This document shows, one piece after another, positions 51,687-60,075 of a stretch of DNA of 64,000 nt. Source of the DNA: Proteiniphilum sp. UBA5384 (GTDB lineage Bacteria; Bacteroidota; Bacteroidia; Bacteroidales; Dysgonomonadaceae); the NCBI RefSeq assembly GCF_002410825.1, contig NZ_DHOS01000067.1, positions 119,139 to 183,138 on the forward strand, in the 5' to 3' direction. Below the pieces are notes generated by a model, which had not been told where the DNA came from, made no database searches, and saw nothing but the letters and a program-made list of their open reading frames with translations. The translations under genes and the position numbers were made by a program. The stretch's first letter is position 1, and each line of letters starts with the position of its first letter.

Positions 51687-54600
51687 TTTAAAAGTTCCTC
51701 CACGGCGCGCTTTAGTTGCAAATCATCCTCACTGAGCAATGATTCCGCGGTATTATATATCTCTATATCGGGTTCTAATTGATTATTTTCCATCACACTA
51801 CCTCTCATATCTACCACGGTTACCTGGGGAATACCGAACACTAGCGAGGGATCGATCTGTGTCTCCCACCATACAGCAGTCATTGTCCCCGGTACCGGAG
51901 CACCCACCAGCTTGCCAATGCCCAATTCTTTATAGACCCAGGGGAAGCCGTGTGCATTGGAATAATTACTCTCTCCCATCAATACGATAGAAGGTTTATT
52001 CCATTTATTGAAAGGATCGCTACCAATATATTCACCCCGCGGCATAAACCGTTGATATTCTTTTCCACTCAAAAGGGTAGCCAGGTCGTCATGCAACCAA
52101 CCTCCACCATTAAAACGGGTATCCACCACCACAGCCTCCTTATTCCTGTATTTTCCGAGCAGGTTCTGATAAACATCCCTGAAGCTGCTACTATTCATTC
52201 CCCGGATATGTACATAGCCAATACGACCGCCGGAATACTTCTCAGTCAGTTCCTCCCTTTGTTCTACCCAGCGGTTGTATAGTAACTCATTTTCCTCTGC
52301 GGAAGTAATAGGTTTTACAATTTCTTCAAAACGGGCTCCTTCACCGGGTACATAGGCAGTGATTATCACATGCTTTCCGGCTTTACCATTGAGTAGGTGC
52401 CACCAAGTTTTTCCGGCTTCTATTTTTTCACCGTCAATTTTCTCCACAATCACTCCCGGTTTGAGTTTTGAATCTGCTTTAATCAACGGGCTCCCTTTCA
52501 TAATCTCTTTAATTTTCTGTCCGTCTCCTTGATGAGTATCATCCCAGAACACACCCAATGTAGCCGTCTGCCAACTACTCCGGGGAGCCGAGTAGCGGGC
52601 TCCGGTATGTGATGCGTTCAATTCACCCAGCATTTCCGACAACATCTCTGCAAAATCGAAATTATTATCGATATGAGGAAGGAACCGGCGGTATGAATCT
52701 CCATACATCTTCCAGTCCACACCGTGTAACTCCTTATCGTAAAATTTATCTTTCACCTGCTTCCATGCATGATCAAAAATATAACTCCTTTCCGCGGCAC
52801 CCCGATAGTTAAAGGGAGCCGAAAATGATACATCAGTCACCTTCCCTTCTTCTATCTTCTTGATCTTACCCTGTGATACAAGGTAAAGTTTCTTTTCCTC
52901 CTTATCCGGAAGCAACAATCCAGATCCAACATCTTTAGCTAATAGCTTGGTAGTATTTTCAAGAAAATTCTGCTCCCACAGGTCCACACCTTTTTCAAAA
53001 CTGGCCAGATAATAGAGCTTGGAGCCTTCTTTATTGAGATAAGCGTCCGATAAACTGGAAGAATGACGCGTGAGACGTATTATCCTGTGGCGACGATTGT
53101 CAAGATCAAAAGTAAGCGGCTCCACCGTTTTTATAGAGTCCTTCCCTACATTTGATTCATCTTTTGATTTCTTGTCTTCCTTTTTTCCTTTGGATCCAGA
53201 CTTCTTACCGTTATCCTTCGCCTCTTTTTCCATCTCTTGCTTCAGGGCACGTTCTTCTTTGTCCATCCGAAATTCATCATAAGCATCTGGAGTGAGGAAC
53301 ATCAGGTAAGCATCACGATGTGCACCCCAACTGCCATGGCTACGATATCCGGCACGGTCGGAAAAAAATAATATCGCCTTCCCTCCCAGCATCCATTTGG
53401 CGCGTACATCGTTATAACCGCTCTGGGTAAGATTTGTCACCTCTCCGCTGCCATCTGCATTTATTAGCGCCACATCCTTATTATTCCATCCTCCGGTATC
53501 GATATAATCCGAGAGTATCCATTTACTGTCGGGCGACCATTGGAACCACTGGTCTCCATCGCTATATGAATAATTATACCTGGCGTCCATCACTTTCCTC
53601 GATTTTTTGCTCTTCAGATTAAGTACATAAATAGCAGACCGTCCTTCCAGATAGGCAATCTCTTTACCGTCAGGAGAAAACTGCGGCTGAAAGGAAGGGG
53701 CATCGGTATGAGTCAACTTTGTTTCTTTCAACTCGCGAGCATAACAAAAGTACTTGTCCTCCTTCCGCACCAGTTCGGTACGATAAATATTCCAAGTATT
53801 ATTGCGTTCAGAGGAATAGATCAACGAACGCCCATCCGGACTGAAATCCACATCACGCTCCTGCTCCGCCGTATCAGTAATACGTTTTGTTGTGTTGAAT
53901 TCAATAGAAGTGACAAACACATCTCCACGGGCAATAAAAGCGATTTCTTTTCCATTTGGCGAAACGGCAATACTTCTTGCACCTGAAGTAAGAGTCTGTG
54001 GCATTTCCTCCCTTTCAAAATTATCGGAAACGATTTGTACATTTATCTTACGCGGCACTTCTCCATCCTTCATATAGTATAACTCGCCATCAAAGGAAAA
54101 GCAGAGATTGTCATTATTGTCAGCCGAAAGAAAACGTATGGGATGATCTTTGAAATGAGTTAGTTGTACCGGATCACCACCATCAATACCGGCACTATAT
54201 ATATTAAATGTGCCGTCCTGCTCACTCAGATAATAAAAGCTTTTCCCATCAGACGACCATACTCCGTTCCGGTTTTCACCTTTAAAACCGGTCAGTTTTC
54301 GATGTGTTTTCCGCTCACTATCAAATAACCATACGTCTCTGGTAATGGAGGATGTATGATGCTTTCTCCACATATCCTCATACCCCTTCCTGTCGGTATA
54401 GAGCCAGAGATGCCCGTACCGTGCGATCTCTTCCATATGAGTGGGAGAAATCATCCGTGGGCGATCCCCTTTTAGTGTCACAGCATAAATCTGGGTGAAC
54501 AAACTTATTGGAAATTGCTGGCTTTCCTGCGCCGGCTGTATATAGGCGCTGAAAAGCAGGGTACTGTCATTCAGGAATCCTTCAGGATATTCATTGGCAG

Positions 54601-54919
54601 AATGGGAAGTCACCCGTTTAATATGACCCGTTTCTAATGTAACCACATATACATCGAAGTTAGATTCCCGGTTAGAAGCAAAAGCGAGTTGATCACCCTT
54701 TGGCGACCATACGGGGCGTGTATCGTAGGACGCATGGGAAGTGACCTGTGTCGCCCGTCCGCCGGCTACCGGTACGGTGAATATATTCCCCTTATAGGTG
54801 AATGCAACAACCTTTCCATCCGGAGAGATCGCACTGTTTCGCAGCCATAGGGGGATTTCCTGGGCACTGAGTCCGGAAACAGTCCACAAAAAAAATAAAG
54901 AAAACAGGATTTTTCTCAT
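51674..54919 (-). CDS. Tricorn-like S41 peptidase with TolB propeller and PDZ domain
   Basis: The 1081-residue exported protein has a signal peptide ending GLSAQ (about 1-20). Next come a TolB/PD40-type propeller (about 25-330 with ISPDGK, WSPKGDQLAF, WSSDGKSFYYL) and a second set of propeller repeats (about 320-560). A Lys/Glu-rich linker follows (about 568-600). The C-terminal half has a PDZ-like segment (about 790-870) and the S41 core (YVHIRGMN, VVVDTRFNGGGWLHDD, then GESNYSNAHGF with the Ser nucleophile near 984). The layout matches archaeal/bacterial tricorn proteases, probably degrading peptides in the periplasm. The C-terminus is set by a repeat. Confidence 0.92.
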   Translation of the reverse strand: MRKILFSLFFLWTVSGLSAQEIPLWLRNSAISPDGKVVAFTYKGNIFTVPVAGGRATQVTSHASYDTRPVWSPKGDQLAFASNRESNFDVYVVTLETGHIKRVTSHSANEYPEGFLNDSTLLFSAYIQPAQESQQFPISLFTQIYAVTLKGDRPRMISPTHMEEIARYGHLWLYTDRKGYEDMWRKHHTSSITRDVWLFDSERKTHRKLTGFKGENRNGVWSSDGKSFYYLSEQDGTFNIYSAGIDGGDPVQLTHFKDHPIRFLSADNNDNLCFSFDGELYYMKDGEVPRKINVQIVSDNFEREEMPQTLTSGARSIAVSPNGKEIAFIARGDVFVTSIEFNTTKRITDTAEQERDVDFSPDGRSLIYSSERNNTWNIYRTELVRKEDKYFCYARELKETKLTHTDAPSFQPQFSPDGKEIAYLEGRSAIYVLNLKSKKSRKVMDARYNYSYSDGDQWFQWSPDSKWILSDYIDTGGWNNKDVALINADGSGEVTNLTQSGYNDVRAKWMLGGKAILFFSDRAGYRSHGSWGAHRDAYLMFLTPDAYDEFRMDKEERALKQEMEKEAKDNGKKSGSKGKKEDKKSKDESNVGKDSIKTVEPLTFDLDNRRHRIIRLTRHSSSLSDAYLNKEGSKLYYLASFEKGVDLWEQNFLENTTKLLAKDVGSGLLLPDKEEKKLYLVSQGKIKKIEEGKVTDVSFSAPFNYRGAAERSYIFDHAWKQVKDKFYDKELHGVDWKMYGDSYRRFLPHIDNNFDFAEMLSEMLGELNASHTGARYSAPRSSWQTATLGVFWDDTHQGDGQKIKEIMKGSPLIKADSKLKPGVIVEKIDGEKIEAGKTWWHLLNGKAGKHVIITAYVPGEGARFEEIVKPITSAEENELLYNRWVEQREELTEKYSGGRIGYVHIRGMNSSSFRDVYQNLLGKYRNKEAVVVDTRFNGGGWLHDDLATLLSGKEYQRFMPRGEYIGSDPFNKWNKPSIVLMGESNYSNAHGFPWVYKELGIGKLVGAPVPGTMTAVWWETQIDPSLVFGIPQVTVVDMRGSVMENNQLEPDIEIYNTAESLLSEDDLQLKRAVEELLKSEK

Positions 54920-54981
54920 TGGGATATTTATTCATTATCAGATTGCATACAGCATGAAACTATTACCATACTGCTCATTTG

Positions 54982-54989
54982 CAAAATTA
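54982..54989 (-). promoter_or_regulatory. -7 box for the S41 peptidase gene
   Basis: The minus strand reads TAATTTTG, 63 nt before the start at 54919. Confidence 0.45.
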
Positions 54990-55073
54990 CATAAAAATTA
55001 TAGAACATAAGATTATAATAGAAGGAAACAACATAGATATCAAAAACAATTAATTGATCCATTCGCCAAATAC

Positions 55074-55104
55074 ATTGCAATATTAATTTTTTTTAGTATT
55101 TTTG
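55074..55104 (+). promoter_or_regulatory. Promoter of the GNAT/FemAB-like gene
   Basis: ATTG (55074-55077) and TATTTTTG (55097-55104) are 19 bp apart. The start codon is at 55141. Confidence 0.65.
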
Positions 55105-55140
55105 TTCTGTATTGATCCGGGTTGTACCCTCAAATAAATA

Positions 55141-56127
55141 ATGGGATATAATGTAAAAACATATTATCGCAAGGAAGAGCTTCCCCCGATGGAGGAACCC
55201 AATTTTTTTCATAGCCCTTCATCCTTCGATTGGTACGGCAACAGTCCCACCTATACCCCGTTAATGCTTGTCGCTTTTAAGGATGAAGTTCCGGTGGCAG
55301 CCATGTTTGCCGTTATTGTGCGGATCAACCGTTTTCTGAAGGGTAAACTCTTTAAAAGATGTTTTATTTCCCAGCAACCGGCTTTTTTCGAAAAGGACTT
55401 ATCTCAAATAGAGATATTTGACGCACTCATCAGTCATTTGGTAAAAAAAGTACGTAACCGCGTTTTTGTCATCCGTTATGAAGATTTGGGCAATGCTATC
55501 TTTGGATATAAAGGATTTCGTGAGAATGGGTTCTACTCCGCAAAGTGGATTAACATCCGCAATTCACTCCAACGCAAGAGAAATATATGGGATCAACTCT
55601 CCAAAACAAGGAAAAACCAAGTCAACAAGGCCTGGAAAAAGGGAATTGAAATGGAAGAACTCACTTCCGAAGAGAATCTGCCGGAGATATATAAATTGAT
55701 CCGTAACACCAACAATAAAAAAATATCCCGCAGGTTTCCTCCTTACCAGTATTTTGAGAACTTTTTCCGTTATTATATCACCAAAGGGAAAGGCAAGATA
55801 TTGCTGACCCGTTATCAGGGTAAAATTATCGGCGGTGCTATCTTGGGATTTGAAAAAAAAGAAACAGTTTATTGTCTTTACGACTGGGGTAAATCAAAAC
55901 GATACAGGTTACTTTATCCCACCATTTTCACCATTTACCAGGCAATGAAGATATCTGAAGAAAAAGGTTTCTGTTACTTTGATTTTATGGATGTGGGTTT
56001 CCTGAATGAGAATACCGGCCGTACAAGGTTCCTACTACAATTTGGTGGGAAACAGCGAGCCACAAGGCGATGGTACCGTATTAACTGGGGATTGCTCAAT
56101 TTCTTCGCAAACCGAATTTATGATTAA
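55141..56127 (+). CDS. GNAT-fold acyltransferase, FemAB-like
   Basis: The 328-residue protein has an N-terminal FFHSPSSFDWYGNSP motif and a C-terminal GNAT domain (about 165-290: SKTRKNQVNKAWKKGIE, ILLTRYQGKIIGGAILGFEKKETVYCLYDWGKSKRYRLLYPTIFTIYQAMKISEEKGFCYFDFMDVG). This is the pattern of FemAB/BioF2-like acyltransferases of cell envelope biosynthesis. It is distantly like the 37385 gene product but shorter at the front. The substrate is unknown. A weak 8-bp hairpin (56156-56194) follows the gene. Confidence 0.8.
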   Translation: MGYNVKTYYRKEELPPMEEPNFFHSPSSFDWYGNSPTYTPLMLVAFKDEVPVAAMFAVIVRINRFLKGKLFKRCFISQQPAFFEKDLSQIEIFDALISHLVKKVRNRVFVIRYEDLGNAIFGYKGFRENGFYSAKWINIRNSLQRKRNIWDQLSKTRKNQVNKAWKKGIEMEELTSEENLPEIYKLIRNTNNKKISRRFPPYQYFENFFRYYITKGKGKILLTRYQGKIIGGAILGFEKKETVYCLYDWGKSKRYRLLYPTIFTIYQAMKISEEKGFCYFDFMDVGFLNENTGRTRFLLQFGGKQRATRRWYRINWGLLNFFANRIYD

Positions 56128-56242
56128 AAGCACCAGAAAGAGTAAGGTTTGAGATAAAGCCATACCCTTCTTGAATATGTAGGAAAATGGCTTTAGGAAT
56201 TATCTGACAGTAAAACGTCGTTTTATATGTTCTGAATGATAT

Positions 56243-56656
56243 TTAGCGAAACGACAAGGAACTGTTCCGGTCTACTCTTTTGGTTACATCTCCCGGCTTC
56301 CCTGAACAAATAACGTCGGCTGTACCCGAGACTCCTATATCGAGATGCCCTGTTACGTATATATTCTCATCGGCAGTACCCGAGAATTCAGCATTACAAT
56401 TCCGTGCAGTGAGCTTAGAAGCCGAAACATCACATCCTCCGGAGAACTGGCCACTGAAGAGGTTACAGTCCAGCCTTAAATTCTCCAAATCGGTGCCGCC
56501 ACTCAATTCCAGTTCGAAATTGCCGGCTTTTACAGGTGTTTCAAAACTGATATCCACTCCGCCTAACGCTTTTATCTTCGCTAAATCTGTATCTGAAAAA
56601 ACAACAATTTCCGAAAATATGTAAACAAAATCCAATCCATATCCTTTGTGTAACAA
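56243..56656 (-). pseudogene. Truncated GIN-domain (DUF2807) protein
   Basis: The 137-codon frame has the C-terminal two-thirds of a DUF2807 beta-helix: repeated short units such as LELSGGTDLENLRLDC, GQFSGGCDVSAS and AEFSGTADENIYVTG, ending SSLSFR. Intact family members have about 230-260 residues with a signal peptide and a first set of strands; here these are missing and the frame begins with the unrelated MLHKGYG. It looks like a decayed copy or one with a lost 5' end. The region upstream (56657-56712) shows no continuing GIN sequence. Confidence 0.6.
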
Positions 56657-56712
56657 TAGCAGGAATTAAAATACTAAATAAATTTAAAATAGAAATATTT
56701 CCTACCGGATTG

Positions 56713-56744
56713 TTTGGAGAAACAAAAGGAACCCGTTATTTTTG
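56713..56744 (+). promoter_or_regulatory. Full promoter in front of a short terminated transcript
   Basis: TTTG (56713-56716) and TATTTTTG (56737-56744) are 20 bp apart. No plus-strand gene starts here; an intrinsic terminator follows after about 50 nt. Confidence 0.65.
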
Positions 56745-56750
56745 CAACGT

Positions 56751-56818
56751 GTTTTTCATGGTATTAGATTTAAGGTTAACAATGAAGATTGGTTGTCGTG
56801 AGACAACCATTTCTTTTT
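56751..56818 (+). ncRNA. Candidate small RNA of about 70 nt
   Basis: A full promoter precedes it, and it ends in an intrinsic terminator: an 8-bp stem (56790-56797 with 56802-56809, loop GTGA) followed by TTTCTTTTTA. A 14-codon frame at 56782 is inside but has nothing to support coding. The terminator works only on the plus strand, so it does not serve plsC. Confidence 0.5.
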
Positions 56819-56832
56819 ATATATAACCTGTT

Positions 56833-57570
56833 TCATTTATATTTCTCCCATAACGCTGAATAGATAGTTTCTCTTGTTTCCTCTATCAATGCAGGGATTT
56901 CCTCTTCTGTAAGGAATTCAGTAGGCAGGGGTTTATGAATGACAAGTTCCATTTTTCCCGGATGAAGTTTAAAACCATCCCTATGCAACACATTAAAAGC
57001 ACCATTAATAGTCAGGGGTACCACGGGTAATTTCATGTCACGGGCTACATGATACGCACCCCGTTTAAACCGGCCTAACTTACCGCTTCTGGTACGTGCT
57101 CCCTCAGGAAAAATCACCATGGACACCCCATTCACGATCTGTTTTTTGGCCTTTTCAAGAGAAGCTGCACGCGCTTTGGGATTTGTATCGTCCACAAACA
57201 CATGACCAGCTTTCTCAGAGGCAAATCCCACAAACGGGATCTTGCGTAAACTCTGTTTCTGCATCCACTTGATATTCTGATTCAGAAAACCGTATACCAG
57301 GAAAATATCAAATGCACTTTGATGGTTGGGTACAAAAATATATGACTGGTGAGGATCAAGATTTTCATGTCCCTTGCTTTTCACCTGACAGAGTGCCAAC
57401 CAGCAAGTCAGCCTCGACCACCATTTGGGAGGATAATATCCCCAGAATTTACTTCCGAAAACAGGAGCCATTACCATTACGGTTAATGCAGTAATAAGTG
57501 TAATCAAAATAAAAACAGGCACAAATATGAGCCACTGATAAAGCAAAACAAGTATATTTTTCACCGCCAT
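56833..57570 (-). CDS. plsC: 1-acyl-sn-glycerol-3-phosphate acyltransferase
   Basis: PlsC makes phosphatidate from lysophosphatidate, the substrate of CdsA. The 245-residue protein has two N-terminal membrane helices (about 7-40), the catalytic NHQSAFD (about 82-88), FPEGARTRSG (about 154-163) and PVVPLTING near 185. It is 245 residues, usual for the family. A minus-strand TATTTTTG lies at 57582-57589, which implies a very short leader. Confidence 0.93.
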   Translation of the reverse strand: MAVKNILVLLYQWLIFVPVFILITLITALTVMVMAPVFGSKFWGYYPPKWWSRLTCWLALCQVKSKGHENLDPHQSYIFVPNHQSAFDIFLVYGFLNQNIKWMQKQSLRKIPFVGFASEKAGHVFVDDTNPKARAASLEKAKKQIVNGVSMVIFPEGARTRSGKLGRFKRGAYHVARDMKLPVVPLTINGAFNVLHRDGFKLHPGKMELVIHKPLPTEFLTEEEIPALIEETRETIYSALWEKYK

Positions 57571-57581
57571 TCATTTTTTTA

Positions 57582-57589
57582 CAAAAATA
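57582..57589 (-). promoter_or_regulatory. -7 box for plsC
   Basis: The minus strand reads TATTTTTG only 11 nt before the start at 57570, so the mRNA leader would be less than about 10 nt. Confidence 0.4.
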
Positions 57590-57749
57590 TACATTTTGAA
57601 CATCGCATAATGATAAAAAGTGCAGTTTTTTTCTCTTTACATCCATTTTTCCCTTCAATAGAACATTTTTATCTCAAATTATTTCCTTGTTTGTTGAATT
57701 TTGTGTTTATTTGCGTTACGAAATCAGAAACATAATATATTATACGCAC

Positions 57750-58034
57750 ATGAAAGAATTAGCGAAAAACATTGGGGTAGTAGTGATGCTCATAGGCGTT
57801 GCTTTTTTGGTGATACCTTTTTTTACGGGTGCCACCAACAATACCAATTTAATCATCGGATTGGTATTGGTTATTGAAGGATTGCTGGGACATATTTATG
57901 TAAACAACATGAAAAGAGGAACTTTATTAAGTAATACCCTCTGGGCGATCCTTTTGTTAGTAATTCCATTTGCGGTTTTCTTCATTTGCAAGAGAATAGC
58001 TTATACAGAAGACGAGGTTGCAGCATATAACTAA
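57750..58034 (+). CDS. Small three-helix membrane protein
   Basis: The 94-residue protein is of unrecognised family. It has three predicted membrane helices (about 6-24, 34-50 and 66-84) and a charged C-terminus (AYTEDEVAAYN). The start at 57750 (MKELAKN) is chosen over a TTG at 57687, whose 21 extra codons look noncoding. A shared terminator (58071-58112) follows. Confidence 0.7.
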   Translation: MKELAKNIGVVVMLIGVAFLVIPFFTGATNNTNLIIGLVLVIEGLLGHIYVNNMKRGTLLSNTLWAILLLVIPFAVFFICKRIAYTEDEVAAYN

Positions 58035-58070
58035 CAAAAAATTCCGGTCTCAATTGAGAGCAATAAAAAC

Positions 58071-58112
58071 AAAACACCCCGGAGAAGAACTCCCGGGGTG
58101 TTTTATTTTTTC
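58071..58112. terminator. Bidirectional terminator between convergent genes
   Basis: A perfect 12-bp stem (58071-58082 with 58093-58104, AAAACACCCCGG) has A-runs on the left and ATTTTTTC on the right, so it can serve both strands. Confidence 0.9.
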
Positions 58113-58120
58113 TCCTTTCT

Positions 58121-59518
58121 TCAACTTTCCGCTTTTCCACTATACCTCACCACATATAATTGGAAATTCTCATACCGTCTCACTACTACTTCATCACCTT
58201 TGGCAATAAAACCTTTCAATGAAATAGCATCATAAAAATTGCCCTCTATAGTGACCATCCCTGAAGGATGTAGATCGGTCGCTGCGACACCTGTATTACC
58301 CACCAGCGAGACAGGTTCCATCGGTACCGAAACATATCCCTCTTGGTCGGTATGGAGAGCCGCAAACTGAAGAAATCCCGGCTTACCAATCCGCCCGGAT
58401 AAATATATGATCAGGACTAACCCCATTCCGGTACCTCCCAGCACAACCATCAGAGCCCTGAACATTTCTGTGGCAGGTAATCCTTCGAAATTAAACCGTA
58501 TATTTCCTATCAGAGCAAGCACCAGAGCAGAAAAGACAAAGAGTATCCCTAATATACCTGTTATCCCGAAACCGGGTATTACAAAAATCTCAAAAACTAT
58601 AAATATCAGTCCCAGTACAAACAATAACACTTCCCAATTCTGGGCATATCCAGTCAGATAAAGGGGAGTAAAATAAAGTATTGCCGCAGTAATGGCAAGA
58701 GCCGTGGGAAAACCTATACCGGGCGATTGTAATTCAAAATAAATTCCTCCTATAATGAACATGATGAGTAGTGCCTGTACGACTCCATTGGTAAGAAAAC
58801 CTCTGATCTTGTCATAAAAAGTAGGATTATAGGTCTCCAAGGTATAATCATTATACCCCAGATGTGCTACAATAACTTCATGCACACTCTCGGCAACACC
58901 TTCGCAATAACCCAATTCTATTGCCTGGCTGGCGGTCAGGGTAAGTATCTGCGTGGAATCAGCAAATCCGGGTATCACCACCCTTTCATCTACCATCGCT
59001 TCAGCAATCAAGGGATCACGCCTCCATTGTATAATGGTATCCCCGTCGTGTATCGTCACTGTCTTACCATGACTCTCAGCCGTAGCGCGCATAATACCAC
59101 GCATATAAGATTGATACTTATCGGAAGCCTTTTCCCCGGTTCCTCCTTCTACTACTGTAGCAGCACCGATTGAGCCACTGTTCCGCATAAAAATGCTATC
59201 ACAGGCAATGGAAATAAGGGCTCCAGCCGAAGCAGCGTGATTGTCTATATATACATATACCGGAAGAGGAGCATTGAGAATAGCCGTCCGCATAGAGTCG
59301 GCTTCCAACACATTGCCTCCATAGGTATTCATATGCAATAGCACTGCTGAAGCTTCTTTTGTGATTGCTTCATGCATACCATTCTGCAAATATATCCATG
59401 TATTGCTACCAATATTCTCTCTGATGTTGATCCGATAGACCAACGGTTTGGCTTCCTGTGCTAAAAGGTCGAAAGAGATCAGGAAAAGCAGGAGCAATGC
59501 GATTTGAAAATTTCTCAT
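58121..59518 (-). CDS. NfeD1a-type membrane serine protease (ClpP class)
   Basis: The 465-residue protein has a signal peptide ending LLAQ, a ClpP-like serine protease domain (about 25-225) with nucleophile Ser in NHAASAGALISI (about 95) and Lys in ASDKYQSYMRG (about 134). Four membrane helices follow (about 240-375), then a C-terminal NfeD OB-fold (about 395-460). Such proteases act with stomatin or flotillin partners. The protease-less NfeD beside flotillin is at 38638; here no SPFH gene is adjacent on either side within the window. Confidence 0.92.
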   Translation of the reverse strand: MRNFQIALLLLFLISFDLLAQEAKPLVYRINIRENIGSNTWIYLQNGMHEAITKEASAVLLHMNTYGGNVLEADSMRTAILNAPLPVYVYIDNHAASAGALISIACDSIFMRNSGSIGAATVVEGGTGEKASDKYQSYMRGIMRATAESHGKTVTIHDGDTIIQWRRDPLIAEAMVDERVVIPGFADSTQILTLTASQAIELGYCEGVAESVHEVIVAHLGYNDYTLETYNPTFYDKIRGFLTNGVVQALLIMFIIGGIYFELQSPGIGFPTALAITAAILYFTPLYLTGYAQNWEVLLFVLGLIFIVFEIFVIPGFGITGILGILFVFSALVLALIGNIRFNFEGLPATEMFRALMVVLGGTGMGLVLIIYLSGRIGKPGFLQFAALHTDQEGYVSVPMEPVSLVGNTGVAATDLHPSGMVTIEGNFYDAISLKGFIAKGDEVVVRRYENFQLYVVRYSGKAES

Positions 59519-59539
59519 TTTTCACAAGGTTTAATACAA

Positions 59540-59547
59540 CAAAGGTA
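59540..59547 (-). promoter_or_regulatory. -7 box for the NfeD1a gene
   Basis: The minus strand reads TACCTTTG, 22 nt before the start at 59518. It is back to back with the folK box at 59589. Confidence 0.5.
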
Positions 59548-59588
59548 ATAGATTTTACGATTCAGCATCCATTTTAATTTAAAATGTC

Positions 59589-59596
59589 TATATTTG
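59589..59596 (+). promoter_or_regulatory. -7 box for folK
   Basis: TATATTTG overlaps a frame that opens at the ATG 59584, so the start of folK must be the later ATG at 59614. Confidence 0.5.
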
Positions 59597-59613
59597 TAAC
59601 TCAAATTATCAGT

Positions 59614-60075
59614 ATGAGCACAATTTTACTAAGCATAGGATCAAATACGTTCGCAAAGACCAATATCGACAAAGCCAAAAGGATGCTTTCATTTCTTTTT
59701 CCCGGTATTATTTTCAGTGAGCCCATCCTGACAGAGCCGGAAGACGACAAGTATGCGTACCTTTTTCGGAATGTGCTTGCCAAAGCCAATACTGAGATGT
59801 CGCCGGAAGAGATCATAGACAAGATCAAACAAACGGAACGGGCTGTAGGACGTACACCAAGAGATAAATATTTAGGTAGAATGATTATCGACATCGATCT
59901 CATTCAGTATGATGGACGGATACTCCGTCCCCAGGATTATGAGAGAGATTACGTCCAGCAATTATTACCTACACTGCCGGCTCTTGATATAGTTGAATCG
60001 GAGAGCACAGTATCAAATCCAATTGCAGATATCGATATTACTGTAGAGGAAGACGACGAATCAATTCAATCTTGA
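59614..60075 (+). CDS. folK: HPPK, folate pathway pyrophosphokinase
   Basis: FolK transfers pyrophosphate from ATP to 6-hydroxymethyl-dihydropterin. The 153-residue protein has the N-terminal LSIGSN, FRNVLAKANTEMSPEEIIDKIKQTERAVGRTP (about 44-76) and the metal motif IDIDLIQYDGRIL (about 90-102). The C-terminal part is Asp/Glu-rich and diverged from E. coli FolK (the usual HP...R..V end is only partly seen), so the call rests mainly on the first 110 residues. Its 3' end overlaps the convergent relA by 15 bp. Confidence 0.87.
   Translation: MSTILLSIGSNTFAKTNIDKAKRMLSFLFPGIIFSEPILTEPEDDKYAYLFRNVLAKANTEMSPEEIIDKIKQTERAVGRTPRDKYLGRMIIDIDLIQYDGRILRPQDYERDYVQQLLPTLPALDIVESESTVSNPIADIDITVEEDDESIQS

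Noticed and set aside
56782..56826. 14-codon ORF inside the candidate small RNA
   Set aside because: It runs through the terminator stem and has no supporting ribosome-binding or conservation signal.
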